Assembly: GCA_017550165.1 (NCBI GenBank)
Contig: JAFZQH010000004.1
Span: 1 to 57,722, forward strand
Reading direction: 5' to 3'
DNA from: Lachnospiraceae bacterium
GTDB taxonomy: Bacteria; Bacillota; Clostridia; Lachnospirales; Lachnospiraceae
Length of the DNA stretch: 57,722 bases
Shown one piece after another: positions 9,492 through 18,286 of the stretch (position 1 is the first letter of the stretch; each line of letters opens with the position of its first letter). The position numbers were made by a program, and so were the translations under genes. Under the pieces are notes generated by a model. That model ran no database searches and was not told where the DNA came from. It was given only the letters and a program-made list of their open reading frames with translations.

Positions 9492-9519
9492 AAATAAAAC
9501 CCTCCTTATCTCTTCCATG

Positions 9520-9525
9520 ATTATA
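9520..9525 (-). promoter_or_regulatory. Extended -10 of the DUF169-capA operon
   Basis: On the minus strand TGT-TATAAT, with TATAAT at plus positions 9520-9525. No convincing -35. TSS expected near 9512, about 20 nt before the ATG at 9491. Confidence 0.45.
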
Positions 9526-9553
9526 ACATACACATGCAATACTCAATGAATGG

Positions 9554-9600
9554 TTGACAATTTACTTCCGCATTACTATAATTGAGAACAGTTCTCAATT
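9554..9600 (+). promoter_or_regulatory. Promoter with perfect Fur/Zur-type operator
   Basis: TTGACA (9554-9559), 17-bp spacer, TATAAT (9577-9582). A perfect 21-bp palindrome, AATTGAGAAC / A / GTTCTCAATT (9580-9600), overlaps the -10 and the expected start of transcription. Bound repressor would block polymerase. Its 7-1-7 core TGAGAAC-N-GTTCTCA has the geometry of Fur-family boxes, and the first gene encodes a Fur-family protein, so autoregulation is likely. Confidence 0.85.
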
Positions 9601-9619
9601 TAGCCCCGGGAGGTATGCC

Positions 9620-10033
9620 ATGAATCCCAGATCAAAGTACAAAACAAAACAGAGAGAGATCCTGATCGACTACTTCAAGACATTCCCCGGAGTACATATC
9701 AATGCCGGTGATGTCTGCGAATACTTCAGATCCCAGGGGTCTCCCATCGGACAGGCAACCGTATACCGTCAGTTGGAAAAACTGGTGGATGAGGGGGTCT
9801 TAAGCAAATATGTTGTAGACAACAACAGCCCGGCATGTTTTGAATATGTTGGCGCAGACAGTCATGAGGATGCGGCAACCTGTTTTCATTGCAAATGCAG
9901 GAAATGCGGCAAGCTGATCCACATGCAATGTGACGAGCTGGAGACCATAGAGGCTCATCTTTTTGAGGAGCACCGTTTCAAGCTGGATCCTATGCGTACC
10001 GTGTTCTACGGACTTTGTGAGAACTGTATCTGA
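9620..10033 (+). CDS. Fur-family metalloregulator (Zur-like)
   Basis: 137 aa metal-dependent repressor. Winged-helix part with ATVYRQLEKLVDEGVLSKY (recognition region, about 46-64). The dimerisation part carries CFHCKCRKCG and a terminal CENC, the two CxxC pairs of the structural zinc site. The ATG at 9620 has GGGAGG 7 nt upstream; an in-frame TTG at 9554 is part of the -35 and cannot be used. Linkage to a ZnuABC-like importer and the palindrome at its promoter point to Zur (zinc), though iron or manganese cannot be excluded. Confidence 0.88.
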   Translation: MNPRSKYKTKQREILIDYFKTFPGVHINAGDVCEYFRSQGSPIGQATVYRQLEKLVDEGVLSKYVVDNNSPACFEYVGADSHEDAATCFHCKCRKCGKLIHMQCDELETIEAHLFEEHRFKLDPMRTVFYGLCENCI

Positions 10034-10058
10034 AAATGAGGGATGAAAGGAAACTATC

Positions 10059-11072
10059 ATGAAAAGAATAATCTCAGTTATTGCGACAATTGTTTTGGCA
10101 ATATGCGCTTTATCCGGCTGCGGATCTGCCGGCAGTCAGGCAGGCTCAGGCAGTCAATCCGCTTCAGGCAGTCAGGCGCCTGTCTCTTCAAAAAAGATCA
10201 GCATAGTAACAACCATCTTCCCGGAATATGACTGGGTGAAGAATGTGCTTGGAGATAGCTCTTCCAATGCCGATATAACCCTGCTCCTTGATAAGGGTGT
10301 TGACCTCCACAGTTTTCAGCCTACCGCCCGGGACATCATGAAGATATCTTCATGTGACCTCTTCATCTATGTGGGAGGCGAGTCTGATGACTGGGTTAAG
10401 GACGCATTAAAAGAGGCAGTTAACAAGAATATGGTCACCGTTAACCTTATGGATGTACTTAAAGATGAATTGAAGGAAGAAGAGATAGTCGAAGGAATGC
10501 AATCCGAAGGGGAAGAGCCGGAAGAAGAGGAACCTGAATATGACGAGCACATTTGGCTTTCTCTTAAAAATGCCTCCAAGGCAGTTTCCGCCATTTCCGA
10601 TGCCCTGCAAAAGGTCGATGAGGCCAATAAAGACACTTATAAGAAAAATGCTTCAGAATATGTTAAAAAACTGAATGCCCTGGATGGGGAGTATAAGAAG
10701 GCTGTGGAAGGCGCAAGCATAAAGACTCTGCTCTTCGGAGACCGCTTCCCCTTCCGTTATCTCGTTGATGATTACAAGTTGTCCTACTTCGCAGCTTTCA
10801 TAGGATGCTCTGCTGAAACAGAGGCAAGCTTTGAAACCATATCATTTCTTGCTAAGAAAACAGACGAGCTGTCGCTCCACGCTGTAATGACCATTGACGG
10901 ATCCGACAAAAAAATAGCTGAAACAATAATTAAAAACACCAAGGCAGGGGACCAGAAGATCCTTACCCTTGACTCGATGCAGACTACTACCTCGAAGGAA
11001 TCGGCATCCGGGACAACATATTTATCCATTATGGAAAAGAACCTGTCTGTTCTTAAAGAAGCTCTGAAATAA
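10059..11072 (+). CDS. znuA: ZnuA-like metal-binding lipoprotein
   Basis: 337 aa cluster A-I substrate-binding lipoprotein of a zinc or manganese ABC importer. Lipobox LSGC (Cys21), then a Ser/Gly/Gln-rich linker. Candidate metal ligands are His in VDLHSFQPT and His in DEHIWLS. Between them, instead of the usual His-rich loop, is a strongly acidic Glu run (about residues 135-165). The third site reads FGDRFPFRYL, with Asp where zinc-binders usually have His. These changes make metal specificity uncertain. Start with AAAGGA upstream; ATPase and permease follow in the same operon. Confidence 0.85.
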   Translation: MKRIISVIATIVLAICALSGCGSAGSQAGSGSQSASGSQAPVSSKKISIVTTIFPEYDWVKNVLGDSSSNADITLLLDKGVDLHSFQPTARDIMKISSCDLFIYVGGESDDWVKDALKEAVNKNMVTVNLMDVLKDELKEEEIVEGMQSEGEEPEEEEPEYDEHIWLSLKNASKAVSAISDALQKVDEANKDTYKKNASEYVKKLNALDGEYKKAVEGASIKTLLFGDRFPFRYLVDDYKLSYFAAFIGCSAETEASFETISFLAKKTDELSLHAVMTIDGSDKKIAETIIKNTKAGDQKILTLDSMQTTTSKESASGTTYLSIMEKNLSVLKEALK

Positions 11073-11084
11073 ACGGAGGCATTT

Positions 11085-11780
11085 ATGGCTTTACTTACAG
11101 TAAAAGACCTGACTTTGGGATATGATTCCCACGTAATCGTTGAAAAACTTAATTTTTCCGTTAATGCAGGAGACTATTTATGTATCGTGGGTGAGAACGG
11201 ATCCGGTAAGACCACGCTGCTGCGAACGTTGCTGCATCTCATTAATCCCATAAGCGGTGAGATCCTTATGGGGGATGATCTGAAGAAAAACGAGATCGGG
11301 TATCTTCCGCAGCAAACCGTTATCCAGAAGGACTTCCCTGCGTCCGTACGGGAAATCGTTCTTTCGGGATGCACGGGGAGAATGGGGCTTCGACCATTTT
11401 ACAATGCAAAAGAAAAGCAGCTTGCAGCGGAAAGCATGGAGCGCATGAGCATAACCCCGCTTGCCAACAGGTGCTATCGTGAACTCTCCGGAGGTCAGCA
11501 GCAAAGAGTGTTGCTGGCAAGAGCTCTGTGCGCCACCGGAAAGCTTTTGATCCTTGATGAGCCCGTGTCGGGGCTTGACCCTTATGTTACTTCGGAAATG
11601 TATGAGTTGATAGCAGAACTTAACAGGGACGGCATTACAATAATCATGATAAGCCACGATATCACCGCGGCAGTCAAATATGCCAGTCATATACTTCATA
11701 TCGGAGAGACTGTTTTCTTCGGGACGAAGGACGAATACTTAAACAGCGATACGGGAAAGTGGAAAGATTATGTTAGATAA
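11085..11780 (+). CDS. znuC: Metal ABC transporter ATPase
   Basis: 231 aa ATPase powering the metal importer. Walker A GENGSGKTT (about 38-46), Q-loop YLPQQ, signature LSGGQQQRV (about 131-139), Walker B LLILDEP and switch His in MISHD. ATG preceded by CGGAGG. It starts 12 bp after the lipoprotein gene and overlaps the permease gene by 11 bp, consistent with translational coupling. Confidence 0.93.
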   Translation: MALLTVKDLTLGYDSHVIVEKLNFSVNAGDYLCIVGENGSGKTTLLRTLLHLINPISGEILMGDDLKKNEIGYLPQQTVIQKDFPASVREIVLSGCTGRMGLRPFYNAKEKQLAAESMERMSITPLANRCYRELSGGQQQRVLLARALCATGKLLILDEPVSGLDPYVTSEMYELIAELNRDGITIIMISHDITAAVKYASHILHIGETVFFGTKDEYLNSDTGKWKDYVR

Positions 11781-12600
11781 GATCGTTTTCTATTTGCAAT
11801 ATCCTTTCGTGAGATATGCGCTCATAGTCGGAGTGCTTATTTCACTGTGCTCTTCGCTGCTGGGAGTCACGCTCGTGCTAAAGCGCTTTTCTTTTATAGG
11901 AGACGGGCTCTCCCACGTGGCATTCGGCGCTATGGCCATTGCAGCTGTTTTGAAAATGACCAACAACATGCTCCTGGTCCTGCCTATCACAGTCATAAGC
12001 GCAGTTTTGCTCCTTCGTACCGGAACAAATACCAGGATCAAAGGAGATGCTGCCATAGCTATGATCTCTGTAGGGGCAATGGCTTTCGGATATCTCATAA
12101 TGAACATCTTTCCGACTTCGGCCAATGTCTCCGGGGATGTTTGCAGCACCCTTTTCGGATCTACTTCCATATTGACACTTAGTATTGAAGAGGTGTGGCT
12201 GTGCATAATCCTTTCTGTTATTGTGGTCGTCATTTTTATAGTCTTTTATAATAAGATATTTGCGGTGACATTTGATGAGAATTTTTCCATGGCGACGGGA
12301 ACCAACGCAGGCGCCTACAATCTGCTTATCGCCATAACCATAGCCGTGATCATTGTTCTTGCCATGAATCTTGTGGGGTCACTTTTGATCTCTGCCCTTG
12401 TCATATTCCCGGCGTTATCGGCAATGCGGTTGTTTAACAGTTTTAAAGGCGTTACCGTATTCTCTGCCGTGCTGTCGGTGATATCTTCTCTGCTGGGCAT
12501 TTTCATCTCAATACTTGCCGGGACTCCGGTAGGATCAACTATTGTTGCAGTGGACATCATTGCATTTGTCTTGTGTTATATTGCAGGGCTGGTATTATAG
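11770..12600 (+). CDS. znuB: Metal ABC transporter permease (ZnuB/ABC-3 family)
   Basis: 276 aa integral membrane permease with about 7-8 hydrophobic helices. Family features are KRFSFIGDGLSHVAFGAMA near residues 38-56 and the later LLISALVIFPALSAM. Together with the upstream ATPase and lipoprotein it forms a complete importer. The last 44 bases overlap, in the opposite direction, the end of the hybrid histidine kinase gene. Confidence 0.92.
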   Translation: MLDKIVFYLQYPFVRYALIVGVLISLCSSLLGVTLVLKRFSFIGDGLSHVAFGAMAIAAVLKMTNNMLLVLPITVISAVLLLRTGTNTRIKGDAAIAMISVGAMAFGYLIMNIFPTSANVSGDVCSTLFGSTSILTLSIEEVWLCIILSVIVVVIFIVFYNKIFAVTFDENFSMATGTNAGAYNLLIAITIAVIIVLAMNLVGSLLISALVIFPALSAMRLFNSFKGVTVFSAVLSVISSLLGIFISILAGTPVGSTIVAVDIIAFVLCYIAGLVL

Positions 12601-14830
12601 TATCCCTTGCTTCATAATATCTTGTGATAAAGTTGGCATGGTTAGCGAGAATGTAGGCTTCGTCATCTGACTTGCATGCATCCTCCATCCTCCTTGCCAT
12701 ATCAGAAACGCCTCTTATTCCCAAAGTCATTGAAATGCTTTTCAGGGAGTGGGCCATGACTTTGTACTCATTCCATTCTTTTGCTTTGAAATGTTCTTCC
12801 AGAGACCCTGCCTTCCCTTCTGCTGAAGTAGCAAAATCAGACAGCATTTCACGGTAAAAATCACTGCTTCCACCACAGAAAGACAGACCTGCCTCGGCAT
12901 CGATCCCCTCTGCCTTAAGTTTTTCCAGGAAACCAGCCTCCGTTCCGGTTTCTTCACCGGTTCCGGGTTCGTACTCTACCACATCGTCTTCAGGACCGAA
13001 TTCCATGATCTCATTCTCATCTAAGGCACTATCAGATACAGACTTCCTGCGGATATATGCATCCGCCGGCAGGTAATCTACCAGTTTACGTACCAAGTCC
13101 TTTAAGATAAGGGGCTTGGTGAGGTAATCGTCAAATCCTGCATCTATATAGGTCTGCCTTGCACCTACGACTGCATTGGCGGTCAGCGCCACCATAATGG
13201 TAGATTCCGGGACAAGGTCCTGCTTCTTCATTATGCCCAGCGCCTCAATACCATCCATAACCGGCATCATATGGTCAAGGAAAACCATATTATATTTTTT
13301 GGCGCTCATTTTATCAATAGCTTCCTGGCCGGATTTGGCAAGATCCGGCTTAATACCGCATAATCTCAGGAAGTTTTTGGCCACTTTAAGGTTCATCTCA
13401 TTATCATCAACAACAAGTATCCCGGCTCCGGGAGCATTGATGATGGTGTCCTTATCGCCTTTAACCTGCAAAGCCCCGGCTCTTCTTCTGTAGTCTCCAA
13501 CAGGGGTGTCGTCCACAATCTTCTGGGATATCGTAAATGAAAACTCCGAGCCCTCTCCGTAAGTACTCTTAACCTGAAGCGAGCTGTTCATCAGTTCCAG
13601 CAGCCGGGTAACTATGGACATTCCAAGCCCCGTGCCTTCAATATGCTTATTTCTCTTCTCGTCAAGACGTTCAAAGGTCGCAAAGAGCCTGTCCATGTCC
13701 TCTTCCTTTATACCTATTCCGGTATCCCTAACAGACACAGCCATCTCAAGAATCCCGTCATCAGCTCTGAGTTTTTTAACGGAAAATGTAACCTCTCCCG
13801 TTTCGGTATACTTAATGGCATTGGTAAGGAGGTTGAGGATGATCTGTGACAGTCTCACATCATCCCCGTATAGAACCGAGGGCAGGCTCTCATCCACGTC
13901 CACCGTCAGCTTAAGCCCCTTTGTCTTTGCTCTTTCCTCAACGGATACCACCAGATCATTTACCATGGATGCTATCTGGTAGTCCGTGGATACCAGCTCC
14001 ATTTTGCCGTCCTCGATCTTTGAAAAATCAAGGATACTGTTAATAAGGGACAGCAGATTCCTGCCTGCGGAATTGATATTGTTGGCATATTCTTTTATCT
14101 CCCTGTCCTCGGTCTCCCGAAGGATCATCTCGTTCATTCCCAGGACGGCATTAATGGGGGTCCTGATCTCATGGGACATTTGTGCCAGAAAGACACTTTT
14201 AGCCCGGTCTGCGGAAATAGCTGCATCCGCCGCTTCCTTTAACTTTTCCTCGTATTCGATCTGCCGAAGGGTGGAGATATGGTAATTGCCCATGGATATA
14301 GCATTAAGAAGGAGCCCGCACAGATAGAGTACAGGAAAACGTTTCATAAAAGTCTCTGAGTAAAAGGACTGGACATATATGCTGGCGGGGGTATAGAACA
14401 AAACGATAAATAAGGCTTCGTAGTAAAAAGAAAGGATGATGCCGTGCCGCACACTGCAGTAATTACATATGGCAATGGGAACAAGAAGGGTCCAGAGAAT
14501 GGCAAAGCCATCGTTAACGCCCCATAAAGCATAGTAGGAAAAGAAGAGAGCGCATGTAAAGGTCATGAACCCCGTTGCTATCTTCCTGTCATGTAATATT
14601 TTGGCGCTTAAAGTCACAACTATACCGCTCAGACAGCAAAGAGCCGTGGTCACAGTAACAAAACCCTTATGACCGACTATATTAAAAATGGTCATAACAG
14701 CGCCGATAAAGGCCAGAACCACTCCCGCCCCTGTGACGGCTGAAAGATTCCGTTCAAGTCGCTCCCCCGTATATATTGAAACTCCGAGAAGCTTCCAGTT
14801 ATTCTTTAATGACCTGAAAAATCCCCTCAT
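12557..14830 (-). CDS. Hybrid histidine kinase with receiver and Hpt domains
   Basis: 757 aa membrane-bound phosphorelay protein. Five or six hydrophobic helices (about 30-180), then HisKA with FLAQMSHEIRTP (His220), HATPase with NLLTNAIKYTETG and GTGLGMSIV, a receiver domain with VVDDNEMN and phospho-acceptor in FLDHMMPVMDG, and a C-terminal Hpt domain with MAHSLKS as phospho-His site. All relay modules are in one chain. No extracytoplasmic sensor of any size is present, so the membrane domain itself may sense. Start with GAGGTAAG upstream. The 3' end overlaps znuB convergently over 12557-12600. Confidence 0.9.
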   Translation of the reverse strand: MRGFFRSLKNNWKLLGVSIYTGERLERNLSAVTGAGVVLAFIGAVMTIFNIVGHKGFVTVTTALCCLSGIVVTLSAKILHDRKIATGFMTFTCALFFSYYALWGVNDGFAILWTLLVPIAICNYCSVRHGIILSFYYEALFIVLFYTPASIYVQSFYSETFMKRFPVLYLCGLLLNAISMGNYHISTLRQIEYEEKLKEAADAAISADRAKSVFLAQMSHEIRTPINAVLGMNEMILRETEDREIKEYANNINSAGRNLLSLINSILDFSKIEDGKMELVSTDYQIASMVNDLVVSVEERAKTKGLKLTVDVDESLPSVLYGDDVRLSQIILNLLTNAIKYTETGEVTFSVKKLRADDGILEMAVSVRDTGIGIKEEDMDRLFATFERLDEKRNKHIEGTGLGMSIVTRLLELMNSSLQVKSTYGEGSEFSFTISQKIVDDTPVGDYRRRAGALQVKGDKDTIINAPGAGILVVDDNEMNLKVAKNFLRLCGIKPDLAKSGQEAIDKMSAKKYNMVFLDHMMPVMDGIEALGIMKKQDLVPESTIMVALTANAVVGARQTYIDAGFDDYLTKPLILKDLVRKLVDYLPADAYIRRKSVSDSALDENEIMEFGPEDDVVEYEPGTGEETGTEAGFLEKLKAEGIDAEAGLSFCGGSSDFYREMLSDFATSAEGKAGSLEEHFKAKEWNEYKVMAHSLKSISMTLGIRGVSDMARRMEDACKSDDEAYILANHANFITRYYEARDTIIPALQYNTRQMQ

Positions 14831-14910
14831 TCATCTTACCTCATTTAAAAATACATAAGCAACATATCATGATGATTATACCACAATAGTGTGACAAAAA
14901 GACAGGGAAA

Positions 14911-14935
14911 TGACAGGGGGACGGTCCTTTTGTCA
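14911..14935. repeat. GGGGACGG palindromic repeat, copy R2
   Basis: 25 bases: TGACAGGGGGACGGTCC followed by TTTTGTCA. It lies in the divergent region between the hybrid kinase and fruK. A weaker half, GTGACAAAAAGACAGGG, precedes it from 14891. Identical in sequence to R3 and to the reverse complement of R5. Confidence 0.8.
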
Positions 14936-14957
14936 CGTTAATATTATCTGAATAATT

Positions 14958-15025
14958 AATGAAAAAACTCATTTGTACAGTTTTTTTCATTGTGACATTA
15001 GATAATTTGTGATATTATCTTGTCA
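14958..15025 (+). promoter_or_regulatory. fruK promoter with operator-like inverted repeats
   Basis: TTGTGA (14990-14995), 17-bp spacer, TATTAT (15013-15018). A composite inverted repeat covers it: TGACA (14993) and GATAAT (15001-15006) against ATTATC (15014-15019) and TGTCA (15021-15025). Just upstream is a hairpin-capable pair, AATGAAAAAACT (14958) and AGTTTTTTTCATT (14979). Suggests a repressor of the DeoR/FruR type, whose gene is not in the window. Confidence 0.55.
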
Positions 15026-15100
15026 TAAGGGGAATTACATAAAGGGAGAGTCACATTTTCACCGCATACATTCACAGATTGTGGCGGAAGGAGGAATCCC

Positions 15101-16006
15101 ATGATCTATACTGTAACATTTAACCCTGCTATAGATTATATTGTGCGTATGTCCAAGGACCTGATCCCGGGCATGACCAACAGGTCGGATAGTGAGGAGT
15201 GCTACTTTGGAGGCAAGGGGATCAATGTGTCGACCATATTGAAGAATCTGGGCTTTGATAATACAGCCCTTGGTTTTATTGCGGGATTTACAGGGGAAGC
15301 CATAGAAAAGTCCGTAGCAGACCGTGGTATCAAGGCAGATTTTATCAGGCTCCCTGATGGTATTTCCCGGATCAACGTGAAGATCAAGGGCCGGGAGGAG
15401 ACAGAGGTTAATGCCCAGGGTCCCTCTATTCCGGCTGATGCCCTGGACGCACTCTTTACGAGGATTGACCGTATTTCCGACGGTGATATCCTTGTTCTTG
15501 CAGGTTCTATCCCAAATTCGCTTCCGGACGACGTTTATGAACGGATCATGAGCCGGCTGGCTGACAAAAAGATCGATATCGTGGTAGATGCGACCAAGGA
15601 TCTTCTTAAAAATGTCCTTAAGTTTCATCCTTTTCTTATCAAACCCAACAATCATGAACTGGGAGAAATGTTCGACACAGTTCTCAAAACGGAAGAAGAG
15701 ATAATCACCTACGCCGGCAAACTCCGGGATCTGGGTGCAAGAAATGTTTTGATCTCCATGGCGGGAGACGGGGCTATTCTTATAACCGAGACCGGTCAGC
15801 AATACAAGGCGGGTGTCCCGAAGGGCAAGGTGCGCAACTCCGTTGGCGCCGGAGACTCCATGGTGGCGGGATTCCTGGCAGGATATATGCGGACAGGAGA
15901 CTACTCTGCGGCACTGAAAATGGGTACTGCCGCCGGGTCTGCCACAGCATTTTCCGATGACCTGGCTACGGGTGAAGACATAGAAAAACTATACGCAACT
16001 CTTTAA
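15101..16006 (+). CDS. fruK: 1-phosphofructokinase
   Basis: 301 aa PfkB-family sugar kinase, converting fructose-1-phosphate to fructose-1,6-bisphosphate with ATP. Opens with the family pattern MIYTVTFNPAIDY, has the glycine-rich GGKGINVSTIL (about 44-54) and the catalytic anion-hole motif GAGDSMVAGF (about 248-257). ATG preceded by AAGGAGG. It is first in a fruK-fruA-ptsH-ptsI operon, which settles fructose-1-phosphate over tagatose-6-phosphate as the likely substrate. Confidence 0.93.
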   Translation: MIYTVTFNPAIDYIVRMSKDLIPGMTNRSDSEECYFGGKGINVSTILKNLGFDNTALGFIAGFTGEAIEKSVADRGIKADFIRLPDGISRINVKIKGREETEVNAQGPSIPADALDALFTRIDRISDGDILVLAGSIPNSLPDDVYERIMSRLADKKIDIVVDATKDLLKNVLKFHPFLIKPNNHELGEMFDTVLKTEEEIITYAGKLRDLGARNVLISMAGDGAILITETGQQYKAGVPKGKVRNSVGAGDSMVAGFLAGYMRTGDYSAALKMGTAAGSATAFSDDLATGEDIEKLYATL

Positions 16007-16033
16007 ATGCTTTTTAAAAATGGAGGAGGATTT

Positions 16034-17974
16034 ATGAGGATCACAGATTTACTGAAGAAAGAGGGCATTTGTCTGAACGCGGGCGCCTCAGACAAAGAAA
16101 GCGCAGTTGACACACTGGTGGGACTCCACTCAGACGTGGGTAACCTAACGGACCGGGATGGTTTTAAGGCAGCCATCATGGCAAGAGAGGAAAAGGGTTC
16201 CACAGCCATAGGAATGGGCATTGCAGTTCCCCATGCCAAGTCTGCGGCGGTTAAGAACGCCGGACTTGTGGCCATGACAGTTCCGGCCGGACTGGATTAT
16301 AAGGCCTTAGACGGCAACCCCAGTAAGCTCTTCTTTATGATCGCAGCCCCTGATACAGCGGCTGATACCCATCTGGAAGTTCTCTCGAAGCTGATGACCC
16401 TGCTGATGGATCCGGCATTTGCCGAGAAGCTCACAGAATCCGGCAGTCCGGAAGAATTCCTGGCCATCATAGATGAGAAGGAAGCGCAAAAGGATAAGGA
16501 AGAGGCGACTAAAGCGGCTGCAAAAGCTGCTCCGGTTCCCGCCCCGGAAAAGACCGCCGGCAAGACCAGGTTGGTGGGCATAACCGCGTGTCCTACCGGG
16601 ATCGCCCACACATTTATGGCAGCGGAAGCCCTGGAACTTAAGGCTAAGGAAATGGGAATCGACATCAGGGTGGAGAAGAGCGGTTCCGCAGGGGCCAAGG
16701 ATCCCCTGACTGCCGAAGAGATCGCCGCTGCGGATGCGGTTATCGTTGCATGCGATAAAAATGTTGATATGAGCCGTTTTGACGGCAAGCCCGTGATCAT
16801 GGCCGCCACCAAAGACGCCATACATACACCGGAGAAACTCATTGAGAAGGCTACAGCCGGAAATGTACCCATTTTCCATGGAGCCAAATCATCCACTCCT
16901 TCGGTATCACTTGAAAATGAAAGCGCAGGAAGAAAGGCATACAAGCACCTTATGAACGGTGTATCCCACATGCTTCCCTTCGTTATCGGAGGCGGTATCC
17001 TTATCGCCATCGCCTTCCTGCTTGATGATTACTCAATAAACCCGGCAAACTTCGGTACCAATACACCTGTTGCTGCCTGGTTTAAGACTATAGGAGGAGC
17101 AGCCTTCGGCTTTATGCTTCCCATCCTTGCAGGCTTTATCGCCCAGAGTATAGCTGACCGTCCCGGTCTGGCCATAGGTTTTGTAGGCGGATATCTTGCT
17201 TCCACGGGAGCGACATTCGCCCTTCCCGGAGGCGATGTTCCTTCAGCCTTTTTAGGCGCCCTGGTTGCAGGCTTTGTAGGCGGATATATTGTTCTCTATA
17301 TGGAGAAGTTATGCGACAAGCTGCCACCGGCACTTGAAGGTATCAAGCCCGTTCTTATATATCCTTTATGCGGCATACTGATGATAGGCGTGGTAATGTG
17401 CGCTATCAATCCCATCGTAGGTGCTATCAACGCATGGATCTCAGGCGTTCTTACAAGCATGAGCACAGGATCAACTTTGGTTCTCGGACTCCTTCTCGGA
17501 GCAATGATGGCTACTGATATGGGCGGGCCCTTAAACAAGGCGGCATATGTATTCGGAACCGCAGCCCTTGCCAACCAGAACGAGACAGGCTTTATGATCA
17601 TGGCCGCTGTTATGGTAGGAGGCATGGTTCCCCCCATCGCTATCGCACTGGCAACTATCTTCTTTAAGAATAAATTTACACCGGCCGAGAGAAAATCAGG
17701 CCCTGTTAACTTTATAATGGGACTCTGCTTCATCACAGAGGGCGCCATTCCCTTTGCGGCAGCCGATCCGCTTCACGTTATCCCCTCTCTTATGGTGGGA
17801 TCCGGTGTGGCAGGGCTTTTGTCCATGGCATTTAAGTGTACGCTAATGGCTCCTCACGGTGGGATCTTCGTATTCCCTGTTGTGGGAAATGTTGTAATGT
17901 ATCTGGTGGCTCTTCTGGTAGGTTCCGTTGTGGGATGCCTGCTTCTGGGAGTGCTTAAAAAGAAGGTAGAATAA
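16034..17974 (+). CDS. fruA: PTS fructose transporter EIIABC
   Basis: 646 aa membrane permease-kinase importing fructose as fructose-1-phosphate. EIIA domain (about 1-150) with phospho-His67 in GIAVPHAKS. An Ala/Lys/Pro linker leads to the EIIB domain (about 175-275), with phospho-Cys186 in ACPTGIAHTFMAAEA. The EIIC domain (about 300-640) has about 8-10 hydrophobic helices. ATG at 16034 chosen for GGAGGAGG upstream; an earlier in-frame ATG at 16007 lacks one. It begins 27 bp after fruK. Confidence 0.95.
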   Translation: MRITDLLKKEGICLNAGASDKESAVDTLVGLHSDVGNLTDRDGFKAAIMAREEKGSTAIGMGIAVPHAKSAAVKNAGLVAMTVPAGLDYKALDGNPSKLFFMIAAPDTAADTHLEVLSKLMTLLMDPAFAEKLTESGSPEEFLAIIDEKEAQKDKEEATKAAAKAAPVPAPEKTAGKTRLVGITACPTGIAHTFMAAEALELKAKEMGIDIRVEKSGSAGAKDPLTAEEIAAADAVIVACDKNVDMSRFDGKPVIMAATKDAIHTPEKLIEKATAGNVPIFHGAKSSTPSVSLENESAGRKAYKHLMNGVSHMLPFVIGGGILIAIAFLLDDYSINPANFGTNTPVAAWFKTIGGAAFGFMLPILAGFIAQSIADRPGLAIGFVGGYLASTGATFALPGGDVPSAFLGALVAGFVGGYIVLYMEKLCDKLPPALEGIKPVLIYPLCGILMIGVVMCAINPIVGAINAWISGVLTSMSTGSTLVLGLLLGAMMATDMGGPLNKAAYVFGTAALANQNETGFMIMAAVMVGGMVPPIAIALATIFFKNKFTPAERKSGPVNFIMGLCFITEGAIPFAAADPLHVIPSLMVGSGVAGLLSMAFKCTLMAPHGGIFVFPVVGNVVMYLVALLVGSVVGCLLLGVLKKKVE

Positions 17975-18008
17975 TAGTAAAAGATAAAGGAAAAAGGAGG
18001 ATCTGATA

Positions 18009-18272
18009 ATGGTATCACAGAAGATCACTATCACTAACGAACAGGGCATGCACATGCGTCCCGCCAGCGTCCTTTCCCAGGCCATGGCGCCATTTTCAAG
18101 CGATGTCAAGATCCTGTTCAACGACAATGCTTATGATGCAAAAAGCGTAATGATGCTTATGGCCGCCTGTATCAAATGCGGCTCGGAGGTTGAAGTACAG
18201 TGTGACGGTCCGGATGAGGCGGATGCCCTTAAAAAGATGATCGAACTGATCGAGTCCGGAATGGGCGATTAA
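18009..18272 (+). CDS. ptsH: Phosphocarrier protein HPr
   Basis: 87 aa PTS carrier passing phosphate from EI to the EII proteins. His15 sits in QGMHMRPAS, a variant of the usual GLHARPA with Met before Arg. Ser46 in DAKSVMMLM is at the standard HPr-kinase position, so carbon-catabolite control through Ser phosphorylation is possible. Strong AAAAAGGAGG ribosome site. It lies between fruA and ptsI, so it may serve mainly this operon. Confidence 0.93.
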   Translation: MVSQKITITNEQGMHMRPASVLSQAMAPFSSDVKILFNDNAYDAKSVMMLMAACIKCGSEVEVQCDGPDEADALKKMIELIESGMGD

Positions 18273-18286
18273 GATAGGAGAATTAT

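Noticed and set aside
9554-9619. Longer Fur-family protein starting at TTG 9554
   Set aside because: That TTG is the first triplet of a consensus -35, upstream of the transcription start.
15059-15802. 247-codon open frame opposite fruK
   Set aside because: Shadow of a conserved kinase gene; composition reflects the sense-strand codons.
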